Shown here: positions 18,337 through 30,054 of the stretch, one piece after another
Layout of the letters: the number at the start of each line of letters is the position of its first letter
Position numbering within the stretch: position 1 is the stretch's first letter
Position numbers and translations under genes: made by a program
The notes under the pieces: model-generated
What the model was told of the DNA's origin: nothing
Database searches by the model: none
The model's input: the letters and a program-made list of their open reading frames with translations, nothing else
Assembly: GCF_900108515.1 (NCBI RefSeq)
Contig: NZ_FNWW01000007.1
Span: 62,001 to 126,000 of the forward strand
Length of the DNA stretch: 64,000 nt
Origin: Halobacillus karajensis
GTDB taxonomy: Bacteria; Bacillota; Bacilli; Bacillales; Halobacillaceae
Direction: 5' to 3'

Positions 18337-19176
18337 CTATCCTTTTACTCCCCCGACAGTCAGGCCCGAAACAAAGTACCGTTGGAAGAAAATAAATAAT
18401 AATATGATCGGTATGATGGTCATAACCGATCCGGCAATTAAAACATCGTAATTGTTGCCGTATGGCGTCAGCAAGGTAGCTAAACCAATCGGAAGGGTAA
18501 ACATATCATTGGATCTGAGCACTAATAATGGCCACAAGAAATTGTTCCAGCTTGCTAAACCTTGCAGTATCGCCATCGCTGCAAGAGATGGACCCATGAG
18601 AGGAAGCATAATTCTGAAGAAAATCCCATACTCTGTCGCCCCGTCGATTCTCGCTGCATCCATTAATTCTTTAGGAAGCCCTAACGCATATTGTCTGAAA
18701 AAAAATACGGCTACCGGGGCCACAATCATAGGAAGAACCACGGCAAAATAAGTATTGATCAGTTGCGTATCAATCATCAGTTGGTAAAGCGGGAGCATCA
18801 GGATCTCGAAGGGAACCATCAGAATGAACAGGACAAGAACAAAGAAAACGTTCCCTCCCTTAAAGTTGTACATGGCTAATGCATACCCGACCATTGATGA
18901 GAAGAACAAGGACAGAATGATTGTAATGGCTGAGATGATCATACTGTTGCCATACCATGCCCAATATTCACTAGATTGTGTGAAGATGTACGCATAATTA
19001 TCAAGACCTAATAGTTCCGTATCAATGTTAAAGGTGATGCCGCTTCTCATTAAAACAGAAGAAGGCATAAAGGACGAAATCAATAAGCTGATGATCGGAA
19101 ATAAAGCGATTAGAGAAATAAGCGCAAACGCTCCATTGGCAAACCAGACAAGGCCTTTATTTTTTTTATTCTTCAT
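18337..19176 (-). CDS. araQ: Arabino-oligosaccharide ABC transporter permease AraQ
   Basis: MalG-type inner-membrane permease of about 279 residues with six predicted helices. The EAA loop, which contacts the ATPase, is present as LMDAARIDGATEYGIFFRIMLP, read here in part as AARIDGATEYG. It directly follows araP, whose stop abuts this start. The operon lacks an ATPase gene, so, as in B. subtilis, a shared multitask ATPase (MsmX) is expected to energise uptake. Confidence 0.92.
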   Translation of the reverse strand: MKNKKNKGLVWFANGAFALISLIALFPIISLLISSFMPSSVLMRSGITFNIDTELLGLDNYAYIFTQSSEYWAWYGNSMIISAITIILSLFFSSMVGYALAMYNFKGGNVFFVLVLFILMVPFEILMLPLYQLMIDTQLINTYFAVVLPMIVAPVAVFFFRQYALGLPKELMDAARIDGATEYGIFFRIMLPLMGPSLAAMAILQGLASWNNFLWPLLVLRSNDMFTLPIGLATLLTPYGNNYDVLIAGSVMTIIPIILLFIFFQRYFVSGLTVGGVKG

Positions 19177-20124
19177 TTATGCCCCCTCCTTTTTAAAGGT
19201 TCCTGTCATAATAAGGTAAATGAAGCTGACTACGAAAATGATCAGCATGAGAACAACTCCAACTGCGGCACCGAATCCCATGTCATTCTGCTGAATGCCC
19301 TGCTGATAAATATAGCCAACTACCGTCAGGCCAATGTTCCCCGGTGAACCGGCTTCCCAAAATACAAAGCTTTCTTCAAACATCCTGAAACCATTAATGA
19401 TGGTAATCGTACTCACGAAAATGATGATAGGTTTCAATTGAGGCAGTGTGATATACCATAGCTTTTGGAAACGGGAAGCGCCGTCAATATCAGCTGCTTC
19501 GTATAGCTCTTCGGGAACGTTTTGCAGGGCGGCTAAAAAGTAGAGCAAATTAACACCAATCCATCGCCAAGAAGCTAATAAGACCATTAGCAACATTCCC
19601 GACCAGGCTGTAAATCGCCAATTGACAGGATCAAAACCAAGGAAACTAATAAATTGGTTCGCTGCAGCTGTTTCCTGCTCCCCAAACATCAAGCGGAAAA
19701 TCATCCCCCCGACAATCGTAGAAGTTAACGCTGGCACAAATAACGATGCTCGAAATAGAGTCTTAAGTTTTATAACTTTTGAATTTAAAAACACTGCAAG
19801 AAGCATCGGGATAAAGGTCAAAATAATCACCGTTAATATGACATAGACCGTCGTATTGGTCAAAGCTTTATAAAAGGTGCCATTCGGGACCCTAGTATAG
19901 TTCTGCATCCCAATGAATTCCACTTGACCCGGTAAAACACTTTGGAAACTCATGATGATTCCCTGAATGGCAGGGTAGAGAGTCAAGACCAGAAAAGAAA
20001 GGATGAACGGTGTAACAAAAATATAAGGAACGACTTTTTTGGAGTTTAAGAACTTCATAACCTTACTGGATTCTCTTTTGGTCTTCGGACGCACTCTTGC
20101 ACCGCTATTAGACATTGTATTCAT
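19177..20124 (-). CDS. araP: Arabino-oligosaccharide ABC transporter permease AraP
   Basis: MalF-type permease, about 315 residues, six predicted helices after a basic cytosolic N-terminus (RVRPKTKRES). The ATPase-coupling EAA loop appears as EAADIDGASRFQKLWYITLP. ATG 20124 has an AGGAGG site. It lies between the GH51 gene abfA and araQ in one transcription unit, fitting import of arabinose oligomers that abfA cleaves. Confidence 0.92.
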   Translation of the reverse strand: MNTMSNSGARVRPKTKRESSKVMKFLNSKKVVPYIFVTPFILSFLVLTLYPAIQGIIMSFQSVLPGQVEFIGMQNYTRVPNGTFYKALTNTTVYVILTVIILTFIPMLLAVFLNSKVIKLKTLFRASLFVPALTSTIVGGMIFRLMFGEQETAAANQFISFLGFDPVNWRFTAWSGMLLMVLLASWRWIGVNLLYFLAALQNVPEELYEAADIDGASRFQKLWYITLPQLKPIIIFVSTITIINGFRMFEESFVFWEAGSPGNIGLTVVGYIYQQGIQQNDMGFGAAVGVVLMLIIFVVSFIYLIMTGTFKKEGA

Positions 20125-20167
20125 AGGAACCTCCTCCTAAGTAGATAGCTAATTTCAAACAAGGACG

Positions 20168-21685
<1,518 letters not shown>

Positions 21686-21714
21686 TCACTCCTCCTGTTA
21701 TTTTTGACCCTTTC

Positions 21715-21728
21715 TGTATGCGCTTCCA
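21715..21728. promoter_or_regulatory. cre-like CcpA site upstream of abfA
   Basis: The minus strand reads TGGAAGCGCATACA, fitting the cre consensus TGNAANCGNWNNCA, between the AraR boxes and the abfA start. Confidence 0.65.
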
Positions 21729-21754
21729 ACATTTGCAATGTTTCCTTAGTTCCT

Positions 21755-21812
21755 TGATATACGAACATATTAATTACCAACCTATCAAACAACTAAATAT
21801 GTACGTATAAGC
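21755..21812. promoter_or_regulatory. AraR box pair upstream of abfA-araPQ
   Basis: TGATATACGAACATAT (21755-21770) and ATATGTACGTATAAGC (21797-21812), with centres 42 bp apart and both containing the central ACG core of AraR operators. Confidence 0.75.
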
Positions 21813-21906
21813 TATTGTTTAAAGTATAGCTAACTTCCCATCCGTTTTCAATAAGTTTTCAATGATTTTGTAGAATAATCTGAATTTTCCGCCGGTGTTT
21901 GTCATA

Positions 21907-21940
21907 ACAAAAGCGGCCAGGAAAATAATCCTTGCCGCTC
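21907..21940 (-). terminator. Terminator after the arabinose-binding lipoprotein gene
   Basis: Minus-strand hairpin around GCGGCAAGG...CCTGGCCGC with a TTTTGTTA tail, just past the stop at 21948. Confidence 0.75.
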
Positions 21941-21947
21941 CTTTCTT

Positions 21948-23279
21948 TTATTTCATGTCTCTTATTTTATCGGCCGCTTCCTTCAATGCTTCCTCGGGCG
22001 ATTGAGACTGCTGTCTTAATACATTTTCAGCGACATTTGTATTGTATTCTGTCGCTACATCTGGGGTATATTCTGTTAATTGAATTTCGTTAATTTCATC
22101 TTTAACCTCCAGTAACATATCAAAGATGCCTTCCCCGAAGTAATCATAATATTCGTTGTCTTGTCTCACAGCATCGCTTTCCCATACATCCCATCGAGGA
22201 GGGTCAAAACCAAGGACTTTCCATAAATTCACATTACCTTCTTCTGAAAGCTTAGTGAAGGCCAAAAACTCTTTAGCAAGCTCTGCCTCTTCCGCTTGAT
22301 TTGTAACAGCCGTACCTGTTCCTCCCATACCAGCCGTTCGATCTCCACCTTCTTCCCAAGCAGGAAGCGGACGAATCGCCATTTTCCCTTCCAAGTCAGG
22401 CATATTATCAATAAAACGACCCATATACCAAAGTGGTGCTAAGACCGCGGCTGCATTTCCTTCATTCATGTAACCATAAAACTCTTCTGTCTGATTCATA
22501 CCACCTGGAGTTAATTCCGCAATATTATGTTTGTAAAGGACATCGCTAAGGAACTGGAGTGTATCCACATTTTTTTCATTATCAAGCGTAACTTCTCCCT
22601 CTTCATTGAAGAAATCGGACTCTCGCTGTGAAACCATTGGGAAGAAGTCCATTAAGTAATCAGTCGTCCCAACATTCCACATGACAGCATCGGTGTTTTC
22701 TCCCACTTTCTTACCTGCTTCCACGAAGTCATCCCATGTTTTAATTGAATCGATATCCACACCTGCTTGATCCATAATTTCTTTATTATAGTACATGACC
22801 GTTGCCCCGACGTGGGTAGGAGCTCCATAATACTTTCCATCTTTTGCATACATTTCGAATCGGGATGTGACGGAGTCTTCCAAGACTGGTTCCACGTATT
22901 CGTTCAGAGGCTCAAGCTGTGGTTCCCCTTGCATATAGTTGGCATATTTACTCTGCTCAATATCAACGATGTCAGGTGCGCCCTTTCCGGATTGTAAAGC
23001 CAGCAATAAATTGTTATGCATTTGATCATAAGGGTAAGTTTCAGCTACTAATTTAATGGGGCGATCCGGATTTTCTTCATTCCATCGCTTAGCAGAATCA
23101 CGAAATAAGTCGACGTGCTGACCAACGAATGTCCAAAAGGTCAGTTCCGTTGCTCCTTCCACATCCTCCCCAATTACCTCTGTTTCTTCCGCTTCTCCTG
23201 AAGCTTCATCTCCTCCCCCACATGCGAGCAATACAAGCGACATAAGAGAAAACATTAAAACTAACAAGCCTTTCTTCAT
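21948..23279 (-). CDS. araN: Sugar-binding lipoprotein of the arabino-oligosaccharide ABC transporter (AraN-like)
   Basis: Extracellular solute-binding protein of family 1, about 443 residues. A lipoprotein signal peptide ends in LVLLAC with the lipidated Cys at residue 20, followed by an acidic Gly/Glu linker. The mature part begins ATELTFWTFVGQHVD, typical of oligosaccharide-binding proteins. It is a separate unit from araPQ, with its own terminator and a cre-like site upstream, which would allow higher expression of the binding protein. The name AraN is by context. Confidence 0.87.
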   Translation of the reverse strand: MKKGLLVLMFSLMSLVLLACGGGDEASGEAEETEVIGEDVEGATELTFWTFVGQHVDLFRDSAKRWNEENPDRPIKLVAETYPYDQMHNNLLLALQSGKGAPDIVDIEQSKYANYMQGEPQLEPLNEYVEPVLEDSVTSRFEMYAKDGKYYGAPTHVGATVMYYNKEIMDQAGVDIDSIKTWDDFVEAGKKVGENTDAVMWNVGTTDYLMDFFPMVSQRESDFFNEEGEVTLDNEKNVDTLQFLSDVLYKHNIAELTPGGMNQTEEFYGYMNEGNAAAVLAPLWYMGRFIDNMPDLEGKMAIRPLPAWEEGGDRTAGMGGTGTAVTNQAEEAELAKEFLAFTKLSEEGNVNLWKVLGFDPPRWDVWESDAVRQDNEYYDYFGEGIFDMLLEVKDEINEIQLTEYTPDVATEYNTNVAENVLRQQSQSPEEALKEAADKIRDMK

Positions 23280-23338
23280 CTTATTTCCCCCTCCAGGTTA
23301 GTGAAATGATGATACTGTTCCTGTTGATTTTTTCCTCT

Positions 23339-23352
23339 TGAAAACGAAAACA
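23339..23352. promoter_or_regulatory. cre-like CcpA site upstream of araN
   Basis: TGAAAACGAAAACA fits the cre consensus, 60 bp upstream of the araN start. A second, weaker element TGATAGCGCATACA lies about 20 bp further on, and an AraR-like ACTCATCCGTATAATT lies near 23458-23473. Confidence 0.5.
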
Positions 23353-23509
23353 ACTAAAATGATAGCGCATACAAAAAATCATTGGATAGATTGGTTATGT
23401 AAAATAGTATCACTCCCTTTATAAGTGGTCAATAAGTTTTTTCTTAGGAAGAACAAAACTCATCCGTATAATTGATAATTCTCTCCACGTTATCTTTCTT
23501 TCTATCATC

Positions 23510-23541
23510 GAGAAGAAGGGATCCGCTGTCCACGAATCCCT
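23510..23541 (-). terminator. Weak terminator after araA
   Basis: Minus-strand AGGGATTCG/CGGATCCCT stem with a TTCTTCTC tail. It separates araDBA from araN; partial read-through is likely. Confidence 0.5.
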
Positions 23542-23546
23542 ACCGT

Positions 23547-25022
23547 TTAACTCCATACCGCTTGGTTCCACTTTAATTCATTGCAAAATTGCCTCATATT
23601 CAAATCTTCATCAATCACTAGACACTCGACACCTGCCATGTCGGCGAAGTCGCACAATTGTTCCGAGGTGACTTGGAAGGAAAATACCGTGTGATGAGCA
23701 CCACCGGCATGAATCCATGCTTCTGTGGCCTGAGATAATGATGGTTTAGGTTCCCACATGAGCTTGGCTACAGGCAAGTTCGGGGTGCTTATTTCCGGCT
23801 GATGTGCCTTCACTTCATTGATAATCATCCGATAACGCCCCCCCATTTCGACGAGGGACACATTGATGCCTTCTCCTCCTCGACCATCGAACACGAGTCT
23901 GGCTGGGTCTTCCCGATCCCCCATTGTTAATGGATGGACCACCATGGCAGGTTTTGTGGCGGAAACCGTCGGGCACACTTCCAACATGTGTGATCCTAAA
24001 ATCATTTCCTTTCCTTTCTCTAAATGGTACGTATAATCTTCCATGAAGGAGGTACCTTTATTGTCAGCCATAATCTTCATCATCCTCAATAGCGCTGCTG
24101 TTTTCCAGTCTCCTTCTCCTGCAAAGCCGTAACCTTCCGCCATCAAACGCTGCACAGCTAACCCAGGCAGCTGCTTCATACCATGCAAGTCTTCAAAATT
24201 AGTCGTAAATGCATTGTAATTTCTTGAAGATAGGAATGACTTCAAGCCAAGCTCAATACGGGCTTGTTCTTTTATAGATCCTTGAGCCTCCTCGCTATCA
24301 TCCTCAAGCTCATACAATTCCCTATACGTATGATATAAATCTTCGACTTCCTGTTCAGAAACTGTGTCAATTTCCGCTACTAAATCACCAATACCATAAT
24401 AATCAACCGTCCAGCCGAATTTCATTTGGGCTTCTATTTTATCTCCATCGGTTACAGCTACATGACGCATGTTATCCCCAAAACGAGCCACACGAATGTG
24501 GTTGCCTTCGGTATGAGCTACGGCTGTTTTCATCCATCCGGATAATTTTTTGACGACATCCTCATCCTGCCAGTAGCCAACAACCACTTTCCGAGCAATA
24601 TTCAGCCGGGAAACCATAAATCCAAACTCCCGGTCTCCGTGCGCCGATTGGTTCAAGTTCATAAAATCCATATCGATCGATTCCCAGGGCACTTCCCGGT
24701 TATATTGAGTATGCAGGTGAAGCAAAGGCTTCTGTAGTGCCTTCAAACCAGCCATCCACATTTTTGCAGGGGAAAAGGTGTGCATCCAAGTCACTAGACC
24801 AGCACACTGCTCATTCGTATTTGCTTCCCCCATCACTTTATAGATCTCCTCTGATGATGTTAAGACGGACTTAAAGACAAGTTTAAACGGTAAGTGCTGG
24901 GATTCATTCAACTGATCTACGATTTCCTCGGAGTGAGCCTTCACTTCTCGTAATGCTTCCTCCCCGTATAAGTGCTGACTTCCTGTCACAAACCAAAATT
25001 CATAAGGCTTAGTTTTTAACAT
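23547..25022 (-). CDS. araA: L-arabinose isomerase
   Basis: Converts L-arabinose to L-ribulose, a Mn2+-dependent hexameric cytosolic enzyme. About 491 residues, near the family norm. Landmarks are [12 protein letters not shown] at the N-terminus, [10 protein letters not shown], and the metal-ligand region [21 protein letters not shown] and [13 protein letters not shown]. The ATG at 25022 (MLKTK) has an AAGGGG site at seven bases; the ATG six bases earlier is too close. The start overlaps the araB 3' end, giving a coupled araD-araB-araA order. Confidence 0.96.
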   Translation of the reverse strand: MLKTKPYEFWFVTGSQHLYGEEALREVKAHSEEIVDQLNESQHLPFKLVFKSVLTSSEEIYKVMGEANTNEQCAGLVTWMHTFSPAKMWMAGLKALQKPLLHLHTQYNREVPWESIDMDFMNLNQSAHGDREFGFMVSRLNIARKVVVGYWQDEDVVKKLSGWMKTAVAHTEGNHIRVARFGDNMRHVAVTDGDKIEAQMKFGWTVDYYGIGDLVAEIDTVSEQEVEDLYHTYRELYELEDDSEEAQGSIKEQARIELGLKSFLSSRNYNAFTTNFEDLHGMKQLPGLAVQRLMAEGYGFAGEGDWKTAALLRMMKIMADNKGTSFMEDYTYHLEKGKEMILGSHMLEVCPTVSATKPAMVVHPLTMGDREDPARLVFDGRGGEGINVSLVEMGGRYRMIINEVKAHQPEISTPNLPVAKLMWEPKPSLSQATEAWIHAGGAHHTVFSFQVTSEQLCDFADMAGVECLVIDEDLNMRQFCNELKWNQAVWS

Positions 25023-26709
25023 AAACATTCCCCTTCCCCATATCCGCAGAATTTCTAAGCGCTTTCAAACGTTTCATGACTTGATTATCTCCTCTACCGA
25101 AATAGTCATGAAGGGTCGAATATTCCTTGTACAATTCTTCATAGATTTCAACGTGCTCGGGAATCGGCTCAACCGTATCTTCTTTTATCCGTGCCATTTG
25201 TTCGGCAGCAGCAACGACATGGTCAAATCCACCTCGCTCTTTGCCGGCCGCGATTGCACCAAACATCGCTGCACCAAGAGCCGGCGTTTGCTTAGAATCC
25301 GCAACCTTGATCGTTCGGTTCGTCACATCCGCATAAATCTGCAGGAGCAATTTGTTCTTCTGTGGAAGTCCGCCGCACGCATACAATTCTTCGACTGGCA
25401 CCCCATTATGATGGAAGGCATCGACGATTTTTCTTGTTCCGAATGCAGTTGCTTCAATAAGTGCCCGATAGATTTCTTCGGGTCTCGTTTGCAGCGTAGC
25501 ACCGATGAGGATCCCGCTTAATTCCGTGTCAACAAGGACAGAACGGTTTCCATTCCACCAATCTAAAGCAAGAAGGCCCGTTTCTCCTGGCCTATAATTC
25601 GAAGCTTTTTCTTCTAAATATTGATGTACATTTAATCCTCGTTCATGAGCAGCGTCCTTTACAGAGGGGGGGATCCCATGATCGACATACCAGGCAAAAA
25701 TATCTCCAACGGCGGACTGCCCTGCTTCATATCCGTACAACCCAGGAATAATCCCGTCTTCTACCACTCCGCACATGCCCTCGACATGTTTTTCTTCATC
25801 CCCAAGCAGTAAATGGCAGATAGATGTCCCCATAGCCATGACCATTTTTCCAGGTGACGTCACTCCAACAGCAGGAACTGCAGCATGGGCATCGACATTT
25901 CCTACGGCTACAGGAGTGCCTTCCAGTAAACCAGTCCGTTTCGCCATTTCCTTCGTTACGCCACCAGCCTTAGTCCCTAATGAGACGACGTCCCCTCTTA
26001 ACTTCGTATCTGTTATATCTGCTAACCGAGGATCCAATGCTTGAAAAAAGTCTTTGCTTGGATAACCCTCTTGTTTATGCCATATCGATTTATAACCAGC
26101 TGTACAGCTATTTCTCAGCAGGGTACCCGTCATCTGGGAGATGACCCAGTCTGTTGCTTCTACAAATTGATCGGCAGCTTGATAGATTTCGGGTGCTTCG
26201 TCAAGGATCTGCCAGATTTTTGCAATCATCCATTCCGAAGAAATTTTCCCACCATACCGATTCAAAAATTCTTCCCCGCGCTGTTCAGCCATAACATTCA
26301 GTTGATTAGCTTTATCCTGTGCCGCATGGTGCTTCCATAATTTCACCCAGCTATGCGGATCGTTTTTCCAAGAATCACTAAACGATAGCGGTAAGCCATT
26401 TTCATCGATGGGGAGCATCGTACAGGCTGTAAAATCAATCCCAAGACCAATGATATCCTCAGGGTCCACCCTAGAAGAATTGATCACAGCAGGAATCGAT
26501 TGCTCGAGAACTTCAATATAATCATTCGGATGCTGTAGTGCCCATTCATGCCCAAGTTCAATAGTTGTTCCTGGCAGCCGCTCATCAATCACGCCGTGCG
26601 GATAAGGTGTCACGTGATCGGCAACTTCTTCCCCATTAGCCAGTGACACTAACACCACCCTACCTGATTCTGTACCATAATCGACTCCAATCGCATATTT
26701 TGTTGACAT
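25009..26709 (-). CDS. araB: L-ribulokinase
   Basis: Phosphorylates L-ribulose to L-ribulose 5-phosphate with ATP. FGGY-family carbohydrate kinase of about 566 residues. The N-terminal phosphate-binding segment [17 protein letters not shown], the middle [15 protein letters not shown], and the C-terminal [18 protein letters not shown] block are characteristic of AraB. It begins 22 bp after araD and overlaps araA. Confidence 0.96.
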   Translation of the reverse strand: MSTKYAIGVDYGTESGRVVLVSLANGEEVADHVTPYPHGVIDERLPGTTIELGHEWALQHPNDYIEVLEQSIPAVINSSRVDPEDIIGLGIDFTACTMLPIDENGLPLSFSDSWKNDPHSWVKLWKHHAAQDKANQLNVMAEQRGEEFLNRYGGKISSEWMIAKIWQILDEAPEIYQAADQFVEATDWVISQMTGTLLRNSCTAGYKSIWHKQEGYPSKDFFQALDPRLADITDTKLRGDVVSLGTKAGGVTKEMAKRTGLLEGTPVAVGNVDAHAAVPAVGVTSPGKMVMAMGTSICHLLLGDEEKHVEGMCGVVEDGIIPGLYGYEAGQSAVGDIFAWYVDHGIPPSVKDAAHERGLNVHQYLEEKASNYRPGETGLLALDWWNGNRSVLVDTELSGILIGATLQTRPEEIYRALIEATAFGTRKIVDAFHHNGVPVEELYACGGLPQKNKLLLQIYADVTNRTIKVADSKQTPALGAAMFGAIAAGKERGGFDHVVAAAEQMARIKEDTVEPIPEHVEIYEELYKEYSTLHDYFGRGDNQVMKRLKALRNSADMGKGNVYVKN

Positions 26710-26730
26710 TCAACGTTCCTCCTCACTCAA

Positions 26731-27423
26731 TCATTGACCGTAATACGCATTCACGCCATGCTTCCGCAAATAGTGCTTATCTAATAAAGCTTGATCCATT
26801 TCAGGAGTATCCGGATTGATTTGATAGGTGTGTAAAGCCATTTTCGCTACCTCTTCTAAGACAACGGCATTGTGTAACGCGTCTTTCGGGTGATGTCCCC
26901 AATTAAACGGGGCATGGCTATGGACAAGTACTCCAGGAACCTGACCCGGCTGAAGTCCTCTCTTCTCAAATGTTTCTATAATTACGTTACCGGTCTGCTC
27001 TTCATAATCTGTGTTGATTTCCTGACTGGTAAGTTTTCGCGTACATGGAATCCCCCCGTAAAAATAATCTCCCTGCGTCGTTCCTAGGCAAGGAATGTCC
27101 CGCCCCGCCTGGGCCCAACTGGTTGCCCAAGGCGAATGGGTATGTACAACGCCGCCTAGATATGGATATTTCCGATATAGGGCCGTGTGTGTCGGTGTGT
27201 CTGATGATGGCTTCCATTTTCCTTCCACTACATTCCCCTGTAGGTCGACCACCACTAAATCTTCTAGCTCCAGCTCCTCATAAGGTACTCCACTCGGTTT
27301 AATCACCACAAGTTGTTTTTCTTGATTAAAACCGCTTACATTTCCCCATGTAAATGTGACAAGATGATGTTTAGGAAGATCCTTGTTTGCCTCAAGCACT
27401 TGCTGTTTTAAATCCTCCAGCAT
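26731..27423 (-). CDS. araD: L-ribulose-5-phosphate 4-epimerase
   Basis: Class II aldolase-like Zn enzyme that converts L-ribulose 5-phosphate to D-xylulose 5-phosphate. About 230 residues. Zn-binding His residues lie in [14 protein letters not shown] and [18 protein letters not shown] and KPSGVPY form the phosphate site. ATG 27423 (MLEDLK) has a GGAGG at eight bases; an upstream TTG in frame is not supported. It is first in the araDBA unit, whereas B. subtilis has araA-B-D. Confidence 0.95.
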   Translation of the reverse strand: MLEDLKQQVLEANKDLPKHHLVTFTWGNVSGFNQEKQLVVIKPSGVPYEELELEDLVVVDLQGNVVEGKWKPSSDTPTHTALYRKYPYLGGVVHTHSPWATSWAQAGRDIPCLGTTQGDYFYGGIPCTRKLTSQEINTDYEEQTGNVIIETFEKRGLQPGQVPGVLVHSHAPFNWGHHPKDALHNAVVLEEVAKMALHTYQINPDTPEMDQALLDKHYLRKHGVNAYYGQ

Positions 27424-27443
27424 TTCAGCTTCCTCCCCTTTCA

Positions 27444-27502
27444 ACTTATACGTATATTTTCAAGTGTTTGACTTTATATTATACTAATTCGTACGTACGT
27501 TC
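27444..27502. promoter_or_regulatory. araDBA promoter with two AraR boxes
   Basis: Boxes ACTTATACGTATATTT (27444-27459) and ATTCGTACGTACGTTC (27487-27502), with centres exactly 43 bp apart, as for the cooperative operators of B. subtilis. On the minus strand a TTGAAC/TAATAT promoter with 17-base spacing overlaps the upstream box, so AraR binding would block RNA polymerase. Confidence 0.85.
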
Positions 27503-27597
27503 AAGAATAAATTAGACAGAAAATAAGTAATTTTTTAAACTACCCTCTAAAATCCAGTTCAGTCAACATAAAGAGGGCTTCATAAGTTTTAATGAGT

Positions 27598-27630
27598 TAA
27601 AAAAAGACAGGATTTTCACTCCTGCCTTTC
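27598..27630 (-). terminator. Terminator after the secreted arabinanase gene
   Basis: Minus-strand stem GGCAGGA/TCCTGTC with one wobble pair and seven or more T in the tail. Confidence 0.8.
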
Positions 27631-27639
27631 TCCTTTCAC

Positions 27640-28695
27640 TTATTGGGGGACTGTCGGCCAGCCGTCCTTCCAGGTCAAGCTACTCCCTTGCATACGAATA
27701 ATTCCATCCGCATCCCCGTCATAATAGTGGTATAGTAAATAGTCTCGGCCGCGGTCATGGATATAATCCTGTCCACCTGGACCGACTTGATTACCTTCAC
27801 TCGTTAAGATTACCGTTCCTCCTCCTTCTAAAAGCGGTACACCTTCTTTGTCTACATAAGGCCCCGTAATGGATTCCGATCGTCCGATGGCTATCTTGTA
27901 CGTACTATCTAAACCCTCACAACAGCGATCCCAGGAAGTCACTAAATAATAATATTTCCCTTTTTTGAACACAGTCGGCCCTTCGATAGAATTATGTTCC
28001 GTAGTCTGGGCTCGGCTTGCGATTGAATAGACAGGCCCGACCGGTTCGGTCATATTCTTCAGCTCCTGCATATGAATGCCGCTGAAGTGAGAGCCAAATA
28101 CCATCCACCATTTCCCATTATCTTCTAAGACCATCGGGTCAATGGCATTGTAATAGACCTCTCCTGGATCGGATGTTAAAACAGGACCAAGATCTTTCCA
28201 CGAATTTACATCTCCTGGCGTTTTCGTTGTCGCAGCCCCGATCGCGGAGTTATTCGTACCAAAAATAGATGCCACATAATAAAGGTAAAAAGTGTCGCCT
28301 TTTTTCACAACATGCGGCGCCCACAGGTGAGCGACATTGAAGGCTTTTGTCCACTCAGGTACGGGAATTTCACCAATTGCATCCCATTCGCCTCCAATGG
28401 TTCCTTCTGACTTTCGGATAAAAATACCACCTGGATCATCCGTTGTTTTCAACGCGCCTGTTGATACAACGTAGTACGTATCCCCATCCTTAAATATCGA
28501 TGGATCATGAACAGGGTCATCAATTTCTCCTGGCACATAATCCCCAATATCCCCCGTCATCTCTATTTTTCCTTCGGGGGGAGACGCATCGCTTTTCGCT
28601 AGTCCCACCCCATTTCCCACGGCAAATACAAAGAAAGCAGCCAAGCCTAAGGCAGCTATAACCCAGCCTCTCCTCCACCTTTTTTTCAATGTCAT
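27640..28695 (-). CDS. abnA: Secreted GH43 endo-1,5-alpha-L-arabinanase
   Basis: Cuts the alpha-1,5 backbone of arabinan outside the cell. About 351 residues. A basic N-terminus and hydrophobic segment (residues 10-32, ending GVGLAKS) form a signal peptide or anchor. The five-bladed beta-propeller has the catalytic triad: base Asp in PVHDPSIF, pKa-modulating Asp in NAIDPMVLED and acid Glu in SIEGPTVFKKG; the metal-site His is in GGQDYIHDRG. ATG 28695 follows GGAGAGG. It is the second gene of a unit with another GH43 and is the likely first step of polymer use. Confidence 0.92.
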   Translation of the reverse strand: MTLKKRWRRGWVIAALGLAAFFVFAVGNGVGLAKSDASPPEGKIEMTGDIGDYVPGEIDDPVHDPSIFKDGDTYYVVSTGALKTTDDPGGIFIRKSEGTIGGEWDAIGEIPVPEWTKAFNVAHLWAPHVVKKGDTFYLYYVASIFGTNNSAIGAATTKTPGDVNSWKDLGPVLTSDPGEVYYNAIDPMVLEDNGKWWMVFGSHFSGIHMQELKNMTEPVGPVYSIASRAQTTEHNSIEGPTVFKKGKYYYLVTSWDRCCEGLDSTYKIAIGRSESITGPYVDKEGVPLLEGGGTVILTSEGNQVGPGGQDYIHDRGRDYLLYHYYDGDADGIIRMQGSSLTWKDGWPTVPQ

Positions 28696-28746
28696 GAAAC
28701 CTCTCCTTTATATGTTTTTTTCACGTTAGAAACGAAAACTCGTGGC

Positions 28747-29901
28747 TTATTTAACATAAACAGTAGCTCGTACTTTTCTGTTTTCTAAACGAAAACCCGG
28801 GTATCCGAAGAACGGTGTTCCATCCTTTTTCCAGAACATCCTCTGAATGCGGGCATGACGATTGTGGTCATACAACGGATTTCCCTGGATATTTTTGTAT
28901 GGCCGGGCATGATACACAAGCAAATCAGTGCCATCTTTATCTGTTGTAAAAGAATTGTGTCCTGGTCCGTACTCTTCTGTCTTTTTACAAGATGCAAAAA
29001 CAGGTTCCGAATGCTTGGTCCAAGAGTCGGGATCCAATAGATCACTGTTCTGATCGGCCTCAAGCAGCCCCATTGCATATCGATCATCCGTTGCACTTCC
29101 GGAGTAACTGATAAACACACGGCCATTTCGGCCGATCACTGCCGGTCCTTCATTAACATCAAACCCCTGTTTTTCCCATTCATACTCAGGAGCAGCCAGT
29201 AACACTTGCGGTCCTTTAATGGTCCATGGATTCGCCATTTCTGAGATATACAAGTTAGAGATCGTATCCTCCTGAACTTTTTGCGCCCACACAAGAAAGC
29301 GCTTTCCGTTATGTTCAAAAGTTGTTGCATCCAAAGAAAAACTTTGGAACTCCGTATTGATCTGTCCTTTTTCCATCCACTCACCTTCTAATGGATTGGC
29401 ATGATCATTTTCCAACACATACGGGCGAATCGCCCACACATCCTCTTTTTCACCACCAGCAAAATAGATGTACCATTTGCCATCGATGAAGTGTATTTCC
29501 GGAGCCCAAATATGTTCCGACATCAGGCCGCTCTCATGCTTTTCCCACACAACAACTTCCTCGGCATCAGGTAATCCTTCAATCGTACTTGCTCTGCGCA
29601 GGACAATACGATCATAAAGCGGATGGGAAGCTGTGAAATAGTAAAAACCATCATCATGGAGGTAAATATAAGGATCCGCTCTTTGTTCAATTAATGGATT
29701 GGGGTAATCTTTGTCTTGAATGGTCCCTTCTACTTTAAAGCTTCCAGGTATTTGAAAGTCCTGTTCTTTCACATCGTTCCATTTGACCTCGACATTTGCC
29801 TCTACCTCTTCAGCGATGGCGACCTTCACTCTGCTCGGCAAATCAGGCGGAACTCCCCGACTAGTATGGACGTCCACGTCATGTATTGTTTTTACTTTCA
29901 T
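28747..29901 (-). CDS. Intracellular GH43 arabinosidase with an N-terminal Ig-like (Big_4-type) segment
   Basis: About 384 residues, no signal peptide. The first 65 residues (GVPPDLPSRVKVAI, VKWNDV, FKVEGTI) resemble the bacterial Ig-like group 4 domain, followed directly by a GH43 propeller with PLIEQRADPYIYLH (base Asp), FSLDATTFEHNGK (Asp) and DVNEGPAVIGRNGR (Glu). A cytosolic location suggests action on imported oligosaccharides. Start at ATG 29901 (MKVKT), preceded by AAAGGAGGG. It precedes abnA in the same unit. Exact linkage specificity cannot be told. Confidence 0.85.
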   Translation of the reverse strand: MKVKTIHDVDVHTSRGVPPDLPSRVKVAIAEEVEANVEVKWNDVKEQDFQIPGSFKVEGTIQDKDYPNPLIEQRADPYIYLHDDGFYYFTASHPLYDRIVLRRASTIEGLPDAEEVVVWEKHESGLMSEHIWAPEIHFIDGKWYIYFAGGEKEDVWAIRPYVLENDHANPLEGEWMEKGQINTEFQSFSLDATTFEHNGKRFLVWAQKVQEDTISNLYISEMANPWTIKGPQVLLAAPEYEWEKQGFDVNEGPAVIGRNGRVFISYSGSATDDRYAMGLLEADQNSDLLDPDSWTKHSEPVFASCKKTEEYGPGHNSFTTDKDGTDLLVYHARPYKNIQGNPLYDHNRHARIQRMFWKKDGTPFFGYPGFRLENRKVRATVYVK

Positions 29902-29923
29902 GTTTCTCCCTCCTTTTGACATC

Positions 29924-29996
29924 ATTATACATACACCAACTCATCCATACAAGTTAAAATATTCAGTTATTTATGAATGCACTCATACTGATAAGA
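29924..29996 (-). promoter_or_regulatory. Promoter of the GH43 unit with two degenerate AraR boxes
   Basis: The minus strand shows TTGTAT and TATAAT separated by 17 bases. AraR-like ACTTGTATGGATGAG (about 29939-29954) overlaps the -35, and TCTTATCAGTATGAG (29982-29996) lies upstream. Centres are again 42 bp apart, which supports two otherwise weak sites. Confidence 0.5.
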
Positions 29997-30005
29997 TTGT
30001 CAAAA

Positions 30006-30047
30006 ATAAAAAAGAGAGAACTATTCGATAGAATAGTTCTCTCTTTT
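30006..30047 (-). terminator. Terminator after araR
   Basis: Seventeen-base perfect stem AAAAGAGAGAACTATTC and its complement with a four-base loop, flanked by A and T runs. Confidence 0.85.
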
Positions 30048-30054
30048 CGATCCA

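Noticed and set aside
25050-25075. Near-cre sequence TGAAAGCGCTTAGA inside the 3' part of araB
   Set aside because: One consensus base is wrong and it lies deep in coding sequence; not listed as a site although internal cre elements exist in other ara operons.
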